A stretch of 64,000 nucleotides of DNA from Halopenitus salinus (GTDB taxonomy: Archaea > Halobacteriota > Halobacteria > Halobacteriales > Haloferacaceae): assembly GCF_042662125.1 (NCBI RefSeq), contig NZ_JBHSXL010000008.1, positions 176,941-240,940 on the forward strand, written 5' to 3'. How positions within the stretch are numbered: position 1 is the first letter of the stretch; every line of letters starts with the position of its first letter. Made by a program: the position numbers and the translations under genes. The notes under the pieces were generated by a model that had not been told where the DNA came from, searched no databases, and saw only the letters and a list, made by a program, of their open reading frames with translations. Shown here one piece after another: positions 42,033 through 49,905 of this stretch.

Positions 42033-42150
42033 CGGAATATAATTCTCTGTAGAATAGATAAAATAAATATATATTGGGTGTGAATAATACCTCTTTCTGC
42101 AGTACGGGTCCGTTACTCTACAACACATAATAAAACCACCGTTATTTGAT
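42033..42150. promoter_or_regulatory. AT-rich duplex unwinding region
   Basis: About 118 bp with long A/T runs (ATAGATAAAATAAATATATA, ACATAATAAAA, GTTATTTGAT) set in otherwise G+C-rich DNA and bracketed by two inverted ORBs. This is the classical arrangement of an archaeal unwinding element. Confidence 0.8.
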
Positions 42151-42184
42151 CGCCCTCTCTCCGACCCCCACCCCTCCAGATCGA

Positions 42185-42216
42185 GTTCCACCCGAAACGA
42201 AGGGGTTGGGGGGTGG
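42185..42216 (+). promoter_or_regulatory. Strong ORB, right arm
   Basis: Top strand: GTTCCACCCGAAACGAAGGG then GTTGGGGGGTGG. Near-identical to the left-arm box in opposite orientation. Confidence 0.85.
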
Positions 42217-42415
42217 TCGTCTCACCGACCCAACGTTGGACCGATCCAACGTGCAACTTACCCGCCGCCGGACTCACCCAACGTCGGACCTATCACCAAT
42301 CCAACGTCGGACCTCGGCGATCGACGAGAACTCGACGGATCCGTCATCGTTACTGCAAGACCGTAGGGCATGGTATGCGACATCTCGGATCGCGATATTC
42401 AATAGATACTGGTAT

Positions 42416-42459
42416 ACAATATCACGGATCGTGACGCACAATATCACGGATCGTGACGC
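42416..42459. repeat. Two perfect tandem 22-bp repeats upstream of the Era-like GTPase
   Basis: ACAATATCACGGATCGTGAC plus GC occurs twice head to tail (42416-42437, 42438-42459). Each unit contains the palindrome TCACGGATCGTGA, and a related inverted element CACGGTATTGTGAACCGTG follows at 42459-42477. This is typical of a dimeric DNA-binding protein's operator. Confidence 0.85.
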
Positions 42460-42618
42460 ACGGTATTGTGAACCGTGCCACACAATATCTGCCGATGTCG
42501 CGTCCTCAACCACGGTCCGGGGAATCGCCGGCCTCGCCGCGTCTGACGCAGTTCTTAAGTGAGAGCGGCGTGGAAACTGCGGTATACTCCCCGCGCGGTC
42601 GCAGGGACGGAGGCCAGG

Positions 42619-43260
42619 ATGGGACTGCTCACGAATCTCAAAGACAGCATCTCGCGAGCCACTGACCGGCTGTTTGCGGAGGACGAGCCGAAGCGGATCG
42701 GCATCTACGGACCGCCAAACGCCGGAAAGACGACGCTTGCGAACCGTATCGCCCGAGACTGGACCGGCGACGCCGTCGGTCCGGAAAGCCACATACCCCA
42801 CGAGACGAGACGAGCTCGTCGCAAGGAGGACGTCGAGATCGAACGGAACGGACGGACCGTGACGATCGACATCGTCGACACCCCCGGGGTCACGACCAAG
42901 GTCGACTACACCGAGTTCCTCGACCACGAGATGGAAAAGGACGACGCGGTCCGTCGCTCGCGCGAGGCCACGGAGGGCGTCGCGGAGGCGATGCACTGGC
43001 TCCGCGAGGACGTCGACGGCGTCATCTATGTCCTCGACTCCTCAAGCGATCCGTTCACGCAGGTCAACACGATGCTCATCGGGATCATCGAGTCGCAGGA
43101 CCTCCCCGTGTTGATCCTCGCGAACAAGACCGACCTCCCGGAATCGAACGTCCAGCGCGTCGCGAACGCCTTCCCCCAACACGAGACGATCCCGCTTTCG
43201 GCCCTGGAGGGCGACAACATGGACGAGGTATACGACAAGATCGCGGAGTACTTCGGATAA
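42619..43260 (+). CDS. Era-like GTP-binding protein, origin-associated
   Basis: A 213-residue small GTPase starting MGLLTNLKDSISRATDRLFA. G1 is GIYGPPNAGKTT (about residues 28-39), G3 is DIVDTPGVTT and G4 is LANKTD, so nucleotide binding should be intact; the protein lacks the KH domain of bacterial Era. It starts at ATG 42619 with promoter-like CAGTTCTTAAGTG at about 42549-42561. Its stop codon overlaps the ATG of oapB by 1 base. The GTPase-OapB-OapC trio is a conserved neighbour of the main haloarchaeal origin; its role is not settled. Confidence 0.9.
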   Translation: MGLLTNLKDSISRATDRLFAEDEPKRIGIYGPPNAGKTTLANRIARDWTGDAVGPESHIPHETRRARRKEDVEIERNGRTVTIDIVDTPGVTTKVDYTEFLDHEMEKDDAVRRSREATEGVAEAMHWLREDVDGVIYVLDSSSDPFTQVNTMLIGIIESQDLPVLILANKTDLPESNVQRVANAFPQHETIPLSALEGDNMDEVYDKIAEYFG

Positions 43261-43724
43261 TGCCCGAGGCAACACCCGACGAGTCCCCCGATGGAGTCCC
43301 GGGGGGATCGAATCCCGACGGCGACGATGGCGTACCCGGCGACGACGGCGTGCCCGGCGACGACGACGGCGTACGCATCGATCTGATAAGCGGCGCCCGA
43401 ATGGAGGGGCTCACGAGCATGGAGAAGATCCGGCTCATTCTCGACGGCGTCCGCGACGGCAACATCGTCATCCTCGAGGAGGGGCTCTCGCCCGACGAGG
43501 AGTCGAAGCTCATCGAGGTCACGATGACGGAGATCAGCCCCGACGACTTCAGCGGCATCGAGATCGAGACGTATCCCCGATCCGACGCCGGCGACAAGAC
43601 GCTCCTCGATCGGATCATGGGCCGTGAGTCGACCCAGAAGCTCACCGTCATCGGCCCCGCCAACCAGCTCAAAACGCTGCACAAAGACGAGACGCTCATC
43701 AGCGCGCTCGTCTCCCGCCGGTAG
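43260..43724 (+). CDS. oapB: OapB family protein (DUF2073)
   Basis: A 154-residue protein. An acidic Asp/Gly/Pro-rich N-terminal repeat (GVPGDDGVPGDDDGVR) is followed by the conserved domain DLISGARMEGLTSMEKIRLI, LDGVRDGNIVILEEGLSPDE and SKLIEVTMTEISPDDFSGIE ending VTMGPANQL-like VIGPANQLKTLHKDETLISA. This matches the OapB/DUF2073 family encoded beside the origin GTPase. It overlaps the GTPase stop codon and abuts oapC, consistent with one transcript. Confidence 0.88.
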   Translation: MPEATPDESPDGVPGGSNPDGDDGVPGDDGVPGDDDGVRIDLISGARMEGLTSMEKIRLILDGVRDGNIVILEEGLSPDEESKLIEVTMTEISPDDFSGIEIETYPRSDAGDKTLLDRIMGRESTQKLTVIGPANQLKTLHKDETLISALVSRR

Positions 43725-44450
43725 ATGCCACACCAGTGTACGGAGTGCGGCCGAACCTTCGCCGACGGCTCGAAGCAGATGCTCTCCGGCTGTCCCGACT
43801 GCGGCGGCAACAAGTTCCAGTTCAGACCCGGATCCGCGATCGATCCCGACGAACGAGGGGGCGGGCCCGCCGATGCGTCCGATGCCTCCGGTGGGGTCGG
43901 AGCGTCCGATGGCCCCGGTGGAGTCGGAGACGAGGAATCCGCGCGAACCGCAAACGTCGGCGGCTCCGCTTCCCGATCCGGATCTGGATCGGAATCCGGA
44001 TCGGGACCGAGATCCGACCCCGATGACGCAACGGAGATCGACGACGACGCTTCCGGCATGGAGGATCACGCCCAGGCCGACGCTCGCTCCGCGGTCGTAA
44101 GCTCCGACGAGCTGTCGGTCACCAAGGAGTCGGATTCGTTCGGGTCGCCGGAGGGGTCCGCCGCCGACTCCGACCCCGACGTCGATCCCGGTCGCGGCGA
44201 GAACGCCTCGGACGCTCCCGCCGACCACCCGGACACGGACCCCGCTCCGGATCACGATCCGAGCCCGGAACTCGCGGAACTCCGCGAGGAACTCAACGAC
44301 CAGTTCGAGAGCATCCGGATCGTCAGTCCGGGCCAGTACGAACTCAACCTGATGGAGCTGTACGACAGACAGGAGTACATCATCTCCTTACAGGAGGACG
44401 GCCGCTACGTCATCGAGATGCCGGGCGATTGGGGCCCCGACGAGGACTGA
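43725..44450 (+). CDS. oapC: OapC family zinc-ribbon protein
   Basis: A 241-residue protein. The N-terminal ribbon MPHQCTECGRTFADGSKQML SGCPDCGG (Cys pairs at residues 5/8 and 24/27) should bind zinc. Residues 45-180 are acidic, Ser/Gly/Asp-rich low complexity, and the conserved C-terminal domain reads LREELNDQFESIRIVSPGQY, ELNLMELYDRQEYIISLQED and YVIEMP. It starts at the base after the oapB stop. The ribbon and C-terminal domain suggest nucleic-acid contact; function is unproved. Confidence 0.88.
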   Translation: MPHQCTECGRTFADGSKQMLSGCPDCGGNKFQFRPGSAIDPDERGGGPADASDASGGVGASDGPGGVGDEESARTANVGGSASRSGSGSESGSGPRSDPDDATEIDDDASGMEDHAQADARSAVVSSDELSVTKESDSFGSPEGSAADSDPDVDPGRGENASDAPADHPDTDPAPDHDPSPELAELREELNDQFESIRIVSPGQYELNLMELYDRQEYIISLQEDGRYVIEMPGDWGPDED

Positions 44451-44486
44451 CTTCCCGATTCTCGCCGCACGTCCCCCTTTCGACAC

Positions 44487-45026
44487 TCAGAATTCGATCG
44501 TCGCCGCCGGCTCGCGAAAGTCGGGATCGTAGACTTCGAGCGATCCCGCGCGCCACTCGATCGGATCCACCTCGAGGTTCGTGAGGCGTTCAGCCGCCTC
44601 GATATCTCCACCCCGCGCGAGCGTCACGTGCGGGGTGTACTCCTCGCCCTCCATTCCTTCGACCGGATCGAAGACGCCACAGAGGCGTCGATGTACCCGT
44701 CGGAGATCGCCGCTCTCGACGCGCAGGTAGACGACCGGTCCCGGTCCGCGTGTCGGCCGTCGGAAGTACTCGATCCCGGTGATTCGGAGGTCGATCGGAT
44801 CGGTTCCGTCGAGCACCGGCCGGACACGCTCGCGGATCTCGGCCACGGCGCGATCGCGTTCCGCGGTCGGGTCCCGTCCGGGGGCAACTCCGACGTCCTC
44901 GGCACCGATCCGCTTGCAGACCAGCGTGCGGCGCTCGCGAAGCCGATCGAACGCGACGAGTTGCGGGTGGAGATCGTCGGCGAGTCGGTCGACGGCCGGG
45001 GGAAGCGGAACGTTGAGGCTGAACAT
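44487..45026 (-). CDS. 2H phosphoesterase-like (2'-5' RNA ligase family) protein
   Basis: A 179-residue member of the 2H family, which cleaves or ligates 2',3'-cyclic or 2'-5' phosphodiesters in RNA. The second catalytic motif is intact as TPHVTLARGG (HxT). The first expected motif reads LRERRTLVCKRI, with Arg in place of the usual His, so only one of the two catalytic histidines is present. It begins MFSLNVPLPPAVDRLADDLH and is preceded by an AT-rich promoter. It could be inactive or bind without catalysis. Confidence 0.75.
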   Translation of the reverse strand: MFSLNVPLPPAVDRLADDLHPQLVAFDRLRERRTLVCKRIGAEDVGVAPGRDPTAERDRAVAEIRERVRPVLDGTDPIDLRITGIEYFRRPTRGPGPVVYLRVESGDLRRVHRRLCGVFDPVEGMEGEEYTPHVTLARGGDIEAAERLTNLEVDPIEWRAGSLEVYDPDFREPAATIEF

Positions 45027-45131
45027 GATCGAGTAGTGAGGACCGATCGAAACTACCGGTGCACGTGGTCCGTGAAACTAACAGAGCACGTGGTCCGTAC
45101 TAAAGATGGGTGTGGTCCGTTCCCGTCGCGA

Positions 45132-45344
45132 TCAGATCCTGTCTGTCAACCAGAGGACGATCACGACGACGAGGACGATCCCGATGAGCGTCGGGAGCAT
45201 CCGAAACACCGCGAAGGTGATGTCCAACAGCAGGTCGAGTATCTCGAGGATCAACCAGACGATCGCGAGTCCGAGCACGATCTTCAACAGATCCTCGACC
45301 TCCAGGCTCGCCCGGTCGGTGCCCGTTCGCCCTCGGGAGTCCAT
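45132..45344 (-). CDS. DUF7554-type small membrane protein
   Basis: A 70-residue protein MDSRGRTGTDRASLEVEDLL with two hydrophobic helices: IVLGLAIVWLILEILDLLLD and LPTLIGIVLVVVIVLWLTDR. I match it to a haloarchaeal small membrane family (DUF7554). The start at 45344 is chosen over an upstream in-frame codon as SRGRTG is a normal charged N-terminus. Function unknown. Confidence 0.7.
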   Translation of the reverse strand: MDSRGRTGTDRASLEVEDLLKIVLGLAIVWLILEILDLLLDITFAVFRMLPTLIGIVLVVVIVLWLTDRI

Positions 45345-45483
45345 GGACGTTCTCGTTTTCGTACGTCGATAAGGATTGTGGCTCTCGCTCCGACGCCCCC
45401 GTCTCCGTCCGAACGTATCATCCATTCGTCACCACACCGACGCATGAGTAACCGATATAGGGTGTGGGCGCACATCGTCCTCC

Positions 45484-46764
45484 ATGGGGGGACACGCGAC
45501 GGTTCGTACCGATCGGTCACGACGTACCCTTCTCGTCACGTTCGCAGCCGTTCTCGTCGTCTCGGTTGCGGCCCTCGTGGTCGTCGGAGCGTCCGGGACC
45601 GCGACCGGCCTCGAACTCGGCGGCGGATCGGTCGCCGCACAGGAGATCGACGCCGACCGGGTGACCCTTCGTGCGACGGTGACGGAGTCCGGGGACGCCG
45701 CCTGGCGGATCGAGTACCGGACGCGGCTCGATACGGACGAGCGCGAGGCGGCCTTCGAGAACCTCAGTTCGGACGTCGCGGCGAACGAGTCGGCCTACGC
45801 CGATCGATTCCGGTCGCGGATGCAGTCGTCGGCCGACGCCGCCGCCGCGGCGACCGGCCGGTCGATGGCGGTCCAAAACGTCACCGTCGAGGCCGAACGC
45901 CGCGAGCTGCCGGAGGCCTATGGGGTGTTGGTCTACGAGTTCGAGTGGACGAACTTCGCGGCCGTCTCCGACGAGCGGATGGCGGCCGGCGACGCGCTCG
46001 CCGGGCTCTTCCTCGATGAGGGACAGCGTCTCACGCTCGCGTGGCCGGAATCCTACGAGCTCGAGACCGTTCGACCGTCGCCCGACGAGACGAGTTCGAC
46101 CTCGGTCACCTGGGCGGGTCCCGTCGACTTCGCCGCCGACGAGCCGCACGTCGAGGCGGTCCCCGCGGGCGTGTTGGGAACCGGAATCGGTCCGCTTCCG
46201 TTGGCGCTCGCCGTAATCGCCGTCCTCGCCGTCGCCGTCCTTCTGGTGGCGTATCGTCGTCGAACGGACCAGGACGGATCGTCGACGCCGACCGCGGGGG
46301 CGAATCCCGATGCGGGCGAGGAATCCGTCGAGCCCGAGGAGGAGGAGGAGGCGGCATCGACGTCGGGAGTTGGTGCCGCGTCGAAGACCGGTGACGCGTC
46401 GAAAACCGATACGACCTCGGACGCGGGGACCGAGGGATCGCAGGCGGGAACCGGATCCGATCCCGAGGAGCTGTTGAGCAACGAGGAGCGGGTCCTTCGC
46501 CTGCTTCGCGAGAACGGCGGCCGGATGAAACAGCAGGACGTCGTTCAGACGCTCGGGTGGACCGACGCCCGGACGAGCCAGATCGTCTCCGGGCTTCGCG
46601 AGGAGGAAAAACTCGAGAGCTTCAGGTTGGGGCGCGAGAACGTGCTTCGGCTACCCGAGGCCGACGCGACCGATTCCGTGGACGACCGATCCGACGACGG
46701 CGGCTCCGACGAGGACGAGTCCGGAGACCCCGATGCGGCTACCGGATCCGGTCCGGATTCCTGA
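45484..46764 (+). CDS. Membrane-anchored sensor with C-terminal HTH (DUF7345/DUF7343-like)
   Basis: A 426-residue protein. An N-terminal signal or anchor helix (residues 14-36) is followed by an extracytoplasmic beta domain (about 55-225: TLRATVTESGDAAWRIEYRT, LVYEFEWTNFAAVSDERM), a second membrane helix (GIGPLPLALAVIAVLAVAVL, about 235-256), an acidic Ser/Thr/Glu linker, and a winged helix at 335-395 (LSNEERVLRLLRENGGRMKQ, DVVQTLGWTDARTSQIVSGL). The topology suggests transmembrane signalling to transcription; no ligand or target can be assigned. Confidence 0.82.
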   Translation: MGGHATVRTDRSRRTLLVTFAAVLVVSVAALVVVGASGTATGLELGGGSVAAQEIDADRVTLRATVTESGDAAWRIEYRTRLDTDEREAAFENLSSDVAANESAYADRFRSRMQSSADAAAAATGRSMAVQNVTVEAERRELPEAYGVLVYEFEWTNFAAVSDERMAAGDALAGLFLDEGQRLTLAWPESYELETVRPSPDETSSTSVTWAGPVDFAADEPHVEAVPAGVLGTGIGPLPLALAVIAVLAVAVLLVAYRRRTDQDGSSTPTAGANPDAGEESVEPEEEEEAASTSGVGAASKTGDASKTDTTSDAGTEGSQAGTGSDPEELLSNEERVLRLLRENGGRMKQQDVVQTLGWTDARTSQIVSGLREEEKLESFRLGRENVLRLPEADATDSVDDRSDDGGSDEDESGDPDAATGSGPDS

Positions 46765-46885
46765 CGGCTGGCGGCGTTCGTCGTGATCGGTCAACTCGTC
46801 GAGATACGTAGCGACTACTAATTCACTCGAGACCGTGTAGTCCGCTCGAGACGTCCCGGTGGTCACCCTCGTCGCGCGTGCCCGT

Positions 46886-47059
46886 TCACGTCTCGTTCAG
46901 TTCGTGGAACTGATCGAGGAGATCGTCCGCGGATTCGCCCGATTCGTACGTGATCGAACCGCGGTAGTCCGTCCGCTCGTCGTCGAAATCGGCGTCGACG
47001 ACCCCCGTCTTCTGCTCGCGACGTTCGTGTTCGTCCTCGTCATAGGCACCCATTGACAT
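46886..47059 (-). CDS. DUF5786 family protein
   Basis: A 57-residue acidic protein, MSMGAYDEDEHERREQKTGV followed by VDADFDDERTDYRGSITYES, ending DQFHELNET. This closely matches the conserved haloarchaeal DUF5786 family. It contains no membrane helix or Cys. It is divergent from the DUF5784 gene, a pairing that recurs in haloarchaea. AT-rich promoter sequence lies at 47060-47097 (ATCTATACAAATATG). Confidence 0.85.
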   Translation of the reverse strand: MSMGAYDEDEHERREQKTGVVDADFDDERTDYRGSITYESGESADDLLDQFHELNET

Positions 47060-47352
47060 GGTATGTCTTCCATTAGCAATATCTATACAAATATGTAACG
47101 GTCATTCACGGTACGGCTCCCGATTCTCACGAACGGGACCTCCAACTGCCAACGCCGCCGATTGACGCTCGAATGCACGCTCCGACGTCGAGGTTCGAAC
47201 GCGCGCTCCGACGTCGACCATGATCGAACGAACGTCGTCGATCTCGGATGAACGTCGTCGATCCGTGGAGATACGCCGTCGATCCCCGGAGACACGTCGT
47301 CGATCGTCGGATACATCGGAACCCATTACCGTTCCCGCAGTCTACGCCGGTC
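47060..47352. promoter_or_regulatory. Divergent DUF5786 / DUF5784 promoter and short degenerate repeats
   Basis: The first 40 bp are AT-rich and serve the DUF5786 gene. From 47227 to 47310 a 9- to 10-bp word, CGTCGTCGAT (with CGCCGTCGAT), recurs four times at roughly 20-bp spacing. No coding function is visible for the frames in this spacer. Confidence 0.45.
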
Positions 47353-48402
47353 GTGGCACGACCGCTTCGATTTCGCCGCGCTCCCGGCCGATGGAGCGAG
47401 AACTCCGTTCGCGACCGGATCGAACGCCCCCTCGACGAGAACCTCGGCGCACGTGCGCGTCCCCCCTGGTTCGTCTCGCCGGCGGGGTTCGACGCGCGAC
47501 GCTTCGAGATGGACGACGGATCGATGGCGCTCTTCTGCTGGACCGACGAGGACCCCGACCCGCCGTCCGGGACGGGCTCGGGGCCGGTCGGCTACTGGAT
47601 CGGAAACACGGAAACCCCGAGTTCGCTCTGGAAGACGGACAAATACGGCTTCGAGGAGGTCCCCTACCCGGTTCGACGATGGGTCGAACGCGAGCTGCTC
47701 GCCGAGTTGCGGACGGAGGAGCCCTGGATCGAGGCGTATCCGCACCTCGCGTGGTTCTTCCTCCCCGTCCTCTGTTCGAAGGACGGCGCCGACTCGACTC
47801 GGGCGTTCTTTCGCGACCACGCCGCCGGGTTCCCCGACGCCGAACGCGAGGAGGCATTGGAGTTCCTGGAGGAGGCCTTGAGTCGGGGGGTCCTCGACTC
47901 CCACCGCGAGGTGATGGCGGGCAAACTCGGTACCTCCCCGCACGTCGATCTCGTCCGGATGAGCGCCGCCGTCGCCGAGTACGTCGCCGCCGACGTGCTC
48001 GATCGCGCCGGCTACGCGGTCACCCCGGAGATCGAGGTCACCACCGGCCACTCGCTCGATTACCGCGCGTCAGTTCCCGACGATCCCGCCTCGTTCCTCG
48101 TCGAGGTGACGCGCCCACAGCCCGTCTCGGGCAGGGCGGCCGGAAACCCGGTCGCGGCCGTTCGAGACACCGCACAGACGAAGACCGACGGGCAACTCGA
48201 GGCGCACGGCGGCGGCGCCACCCTGTTCGTCGACTGCTCGTCGTTCCCGGACGACGACTGGCGGGCGGTCCTCGGCGAGCAGCCCGACGTTCGCCACCGC
48301 CCCGCGGTCGTCTACCGCGTCAGGCCCTCGGGACACATCGAGGGCTACCGGGTCGGATCGGTCCCCCTCGATCTCGAAGGGGTCATCGACTTCGGCGGAT
48401 AG
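47353..48402 (+). CDS. DUF5784 family protein
   Basis: A 349-residue soluble protein of the haloarchaeal DUF5784 family, starting at GTG 47353 (VARPLRFRRAPGRWSENSVR). Recognisable blocks are PPWFVSPAGFDARRFEMDDG, YPHLAWFFLPVLCSKDGADS, YAVTPEIEVTTGHSLDYRAS and SFLVEVTRPQPV; the last two resemble a nuclease-like beta-sheet core (E-x-T, D, E-V), but the catalytic role is not established. The C-terminal part binds no obvious ligand. The start is later than the longest possible frame since the upstream section lies in a repeat-bearing promoter. Confidence 0.78.
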   Translation: MARPLRFRRAPGRWSENSVRDRIERPLDENLGARARPPWFVSPAGFDARRFEMDDGSMALFCWTDEDPDPPSGTGSGPVGYWIGNTETPSSLWKTDKYGFEEVPYPVRRWVERELLAELRTEEPWIEAYPHLAWFFLPVLCSKDGADSTRAFFRDHAAGFPDAEREEALEFLEEALSRGVLDSHREVMAGKLGTSPHVDLVRMSAAVAEYVAADVLDRAGYAVTPEIEVTTGHSLDYRASVPDDPASFLVEVTRPQPVSGRAAGNPVAAVRDTAQTKTDGQLEAHGGGATLFVDCSSFPDDDWRAVLGEQPDVRHRPAVVYRVRPSGHIEGYRVGSVPLDLEGVIDFGG

Positions 48403-48718
48403 CGTATCGTCGGATCCGACGCCGGATCGAGTCCCAAAAATCGATCGGGCTCGAACCGAGACCAGCGCCAACCAAACCGGGACCAGCTCCGATCAAAGCG
48501 AGCCCGGTCCCGATCAAAACGAGACGCTCGTCGATGCCGTTGGGTTGCATCACCGGGACGTGTCCCTCCCGAATTCTTAACGATTTTTCATATACTTTCT
48601 TAGTCGGTATGCATTATTTAATGATAATTAATGATGATGGTCGGACGGTACCACCGAACATAGACGGGCCGATCGATCGGAGCGACGGCTTTCTGTACGA
48701 CCACCCTCTGTATCCCGT
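48403..48718. terminator. Terminator-like hairpin with T tract, and promoter of the PHP gene
   Basis: A small hairpin GGGAC-GT-GTCCC (48555-48566) followed by T-rich sequence (CGATTTTTCATATACTTTCT, 48581-48600) fits a terminator for the DUF5784 gene. The AT-rich stretch 48607-48640 (GCATTATTTAATGATAATTA) is a good promoter candidate for the PHP-domain gene. Nothing coding is seen in the rest of this gap. Confidence 0.55.
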
Positions 48719-49609
48719 ATGGACGGTAGCTCCGGGTCCTCCGGCGACGATCCCTCGACCGCGGGCGATGATTCCCCGATCGGGTGTGGATCGGATCGAC
48801 CGATCGTCGCCGATCTCCACGTGCACACGACCGCCTCGGACGGCTCGCTCACGGTTTCGGAGATCCCCGCCGCCGCCGAGCGTGCCGGCCTCGAGTGGGT
48901 CGCGGTGACCGACCACGACCGGATCCATCCCGACCTCTCCGAACCCGTCGTCGAACGGGACGGGATCTCGATCATTCGCGGGATAGAACTCCGCGTCGAC
49001 GCCGGCGAGATGCGGGTCGATCTTCTCGGCTACGGCGTCTCCGAGACCGACGCGCTCGCGGAGGAGATCGACCGGATCCAGCGGGATCGAATCGACCGAG
49101 GGCGTCGCATCATCGACCGCGTCGAGTCGCGGCTCGACGTTCGCCTCGACGTGGAGGCCGCACCCGGGATCGGTCGTCCCCACATCGCGCGAGCCATCGC
49201 GGACTCGCCGGCACCCCACGACTACGGCGACGCGTTCGCGGAGCTGATCGGCGCCGACTGCCCGTGTTACGTTTCGCGCGAGGTGACTCCCCTCGAGCGC
49301 GGCGTCGACCTGCTCTCGGAGTCGTGTGCGCTCGTCGCGCTCGCACATCCCTTTCGGTACGACGACGTCGACGCGGCGCTCGAACTCGCCTCCGGCCTGG
49401 ACGCGATCGAGCGGTGGTACCCCTACGACGTCGAGGTCGATCCCGGCCGAATCGATCGGTTTCGTGCCCGGTCGGACGTGGACCTCCTCGCGACCGGCGG
49501 GACGGACGCCCACGAGCGAACCCTCGGCGTGGCGGGGCTCACACGATCGGCGTTCGAGCCGGTTCGCCGCACCATCGTCGATCCCGGAAAACCCCGCGAA
49601 CAAAGCTAG
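48719..49609 (+). CDS. PHP-domain metallophosphoesterase
   Basis: A 296-residue protein. The PHP metal motifs are present: ADLHVHTTASDGSLTVSEIP (H-x-H), VAVTDHDRIHPDL, IIRGIELRVDAGEMRVDLLG, GRPHIARAI, LVALAHPFRYD and ATGGTDAHE. This set matches YciV-like PHP phosphoesterases that act on nucleotide 3'-phosphates or RNA ends. An acidic low-complexity N-terminus (1-27) precedes the domain. It is followed 31 bp later by a small zinc protein. Confidence 0.88.
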   Translation: MDGSSGSSGDDPSTAGDDSPIGCGSDRPIVADLHVHTTASDGSLTVSEIPAAAERAGLEWVAVTDHDRIHPDLSEPVVERDGISIIRGIELRVDAGEMRVDLLGYGVSETDALAEEIDRIQRDRIDRGRRIIDRVESRLDVRLDVEAAPGIGRPHIARAIADSPAPHDYGDAFAELIGADCPCYVSREVTPLERGVDLLSESCALVALAHPFRYDDVDAALELASGLDAIERWYPYDVEVDPGRIDRFRARSDVDLLATGGTDAHERTLGVAGLTRSAFEPVRRTIVDPGKPREQS

Positions 49610-49640
49610 GCTTAACCCCACTCGGTCCGAACTGTCGTGT

Positions 49641-49805
49641 ATGTACTGCCACTACTGCGATCGCGAGGCCGCCTACGAGGCCGAGTCCGACGGGGTCACC
49701 GTCGGCCTCTGTGAGGTGCACTTTCGCGAACGCGTGCAGGAACTGGCCGACTCCGACGAGCTCGAGGCGCTCAAAGAGCACGTCGACGTCGAGGGCCCCG
49801 AGTAG
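49641..49805 (+). CDS. DUF6757 family small zinc-binding protein
   Basis: A 54-residue protein MYCHYCDREAAYEAESDGVT, then VGLCEVHFRERVQELADS and an acidic tail. CHYC at residues 3-6 and C-x2-H (residues 24-27) make a treble-clef-like zinc site. It matches the haloarchaeal DUF6757 family; it lies 31 bp after the PHP gene and is likely co-transcribed with it. Confidence 0.8.
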   Translation: MYCHYCDREAAYEAESDGVTVGLCEVHFRERVQELADSDELEALKEHVDVEGPE

Positions 49806-49905
49806 TCGCTGCGATTCACCGCTCGCTCGCGCCCATTCACTCGTCCCGATCGACGTCCGGTACCGAAACCGATTGGTGTGATCCGACCGTGTCCCCTCTC
49901 GAGAC

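Larger units (their letters stand above)
41521..42618. other. Replication origin region (oriC1-like)
   Basis: A 1.1-kb gene-free region beside orc1, markedly AT-rich in the middle. It contains at least three good ORB elements and one weaker one, an AT-rich unwinding region, four short CCAACGTYGG iterons (42230-42310) and two perfect 22-bp repeats (42416-42459). The conserved neighbours (orc1 on the left; Era-like GTPase, oapB and oapC on the right) are those of the major haloarchaeal chromosomal origin. Overlapping short frames here are not coding. Confidence 0.85.

Noticed and set aside
42210..42562. Open frames within the origin region
   Set aside because: They overlap ORBs, iterons and tandem repeats and show no protein-like composition or start context.
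46651..46866. Minus-strand frame MTTGTSRADYTVSSEL after the HTH-sensor gene
   Set aside because: It overlaps the end of the sensor gene, lacks family resemblance, and is not in the expected place of the adjacent DUF5786 gene.
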